DNA of 6,244 nt. Origin: CAYVAP01 sp964343195. GTDB taxonomy: Bacteria; Bacteroidota; Bacteroidia; J057. Made by a program: the position numbers and the translations under genes. A model generated the notes under the pieces. It was not told where the DNA came from. It was given only the letters and a program-made list of their open reading frames with translations, and did not search any database. The DNA lies in the NCBI GenBank assembly GCA_964343195.1, contig CAYFIR010000213.1:1-6244 (forward strand). Reading direction: 5' to 3'. Of the stretch, positions 6,233 through 6,244 are shown piece by piece; positions within the stretch are counted from its first letter, which is position 1; each line of letters opens with the position of its first letter.

Positions 6233-6244
6233 CCTGGGCTACGC

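Noticed and set aside
6172..6244. Start of a downstream gene at ATG 6172
   Set aside because: It begins within the T tract of the terminator, has no ribosome binding site and runs into the heptamer repeat. Only 24 codons are visible.

Overview
The window most likely comes from a member of the Bacteroidota, plausibly a marine or aquatic Saprospiria-, Cytophagia- or Flavobacteria-like organism. This is inferred from three things: a very large exported protein built from FG-GAP-like, fibronectin-III-like and LamG modules in the style of gliding/type IX-secreting bacteria; weak or absent Shine-Dalgarno sequences before both genes; and AT-rich intergenic DNA. No rRNA or other taxonomic marker is present, so the assignment is tentative.

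Layout. Positions 1-3358, minus strand, are one uninterrupted reading frame for the N-terminal 1119 residues of a secreted modular protein. It starts at 3358 and runs off the left edge without a stop. In order it has a signal peptide, seven tandem repeats of about 56 residues (probably a seven-bladed beta-propeller), a fibronectin-III-like domain, two LamG-type jellyroll domains, and the start of a Thr/Gly-rich beta-strand region. Positions 3359-4614 are a long divergent intergenic region without a convincing gene. It holds a GC-richer island (3781-3920) with mutually exclusive hairpins, a nested set of inverted repeats (3983-4024), a perfect dyad (4175-4192) and an AT-rich stretch that may carry the gdhA promoter. 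Positions 4615-6015, plus strand, encode a complete hexameric-type glutamate dehydrogenase (GdhA), followed by a strong intrinsic terminator at 6136-6171. The last bases contain a short heptamer repeat, cut by the window edge.

The two genes are divergently transcribed and show no functional link: one is a cell-surface or secreted adhesion-type protein, the other a central nitrogen-assimilation enzyme. I see no defence system, mobile element, CRISPR array or RNA gene of a known family. The most unusual signal is a 13-bp, singly bulged hairpin (4591-4637) that places the probable gdhA start codon in its loop, which suggests control of translation initiation. The structured GC-rich island in the intergenic region is the next best candidate for something undescribed.
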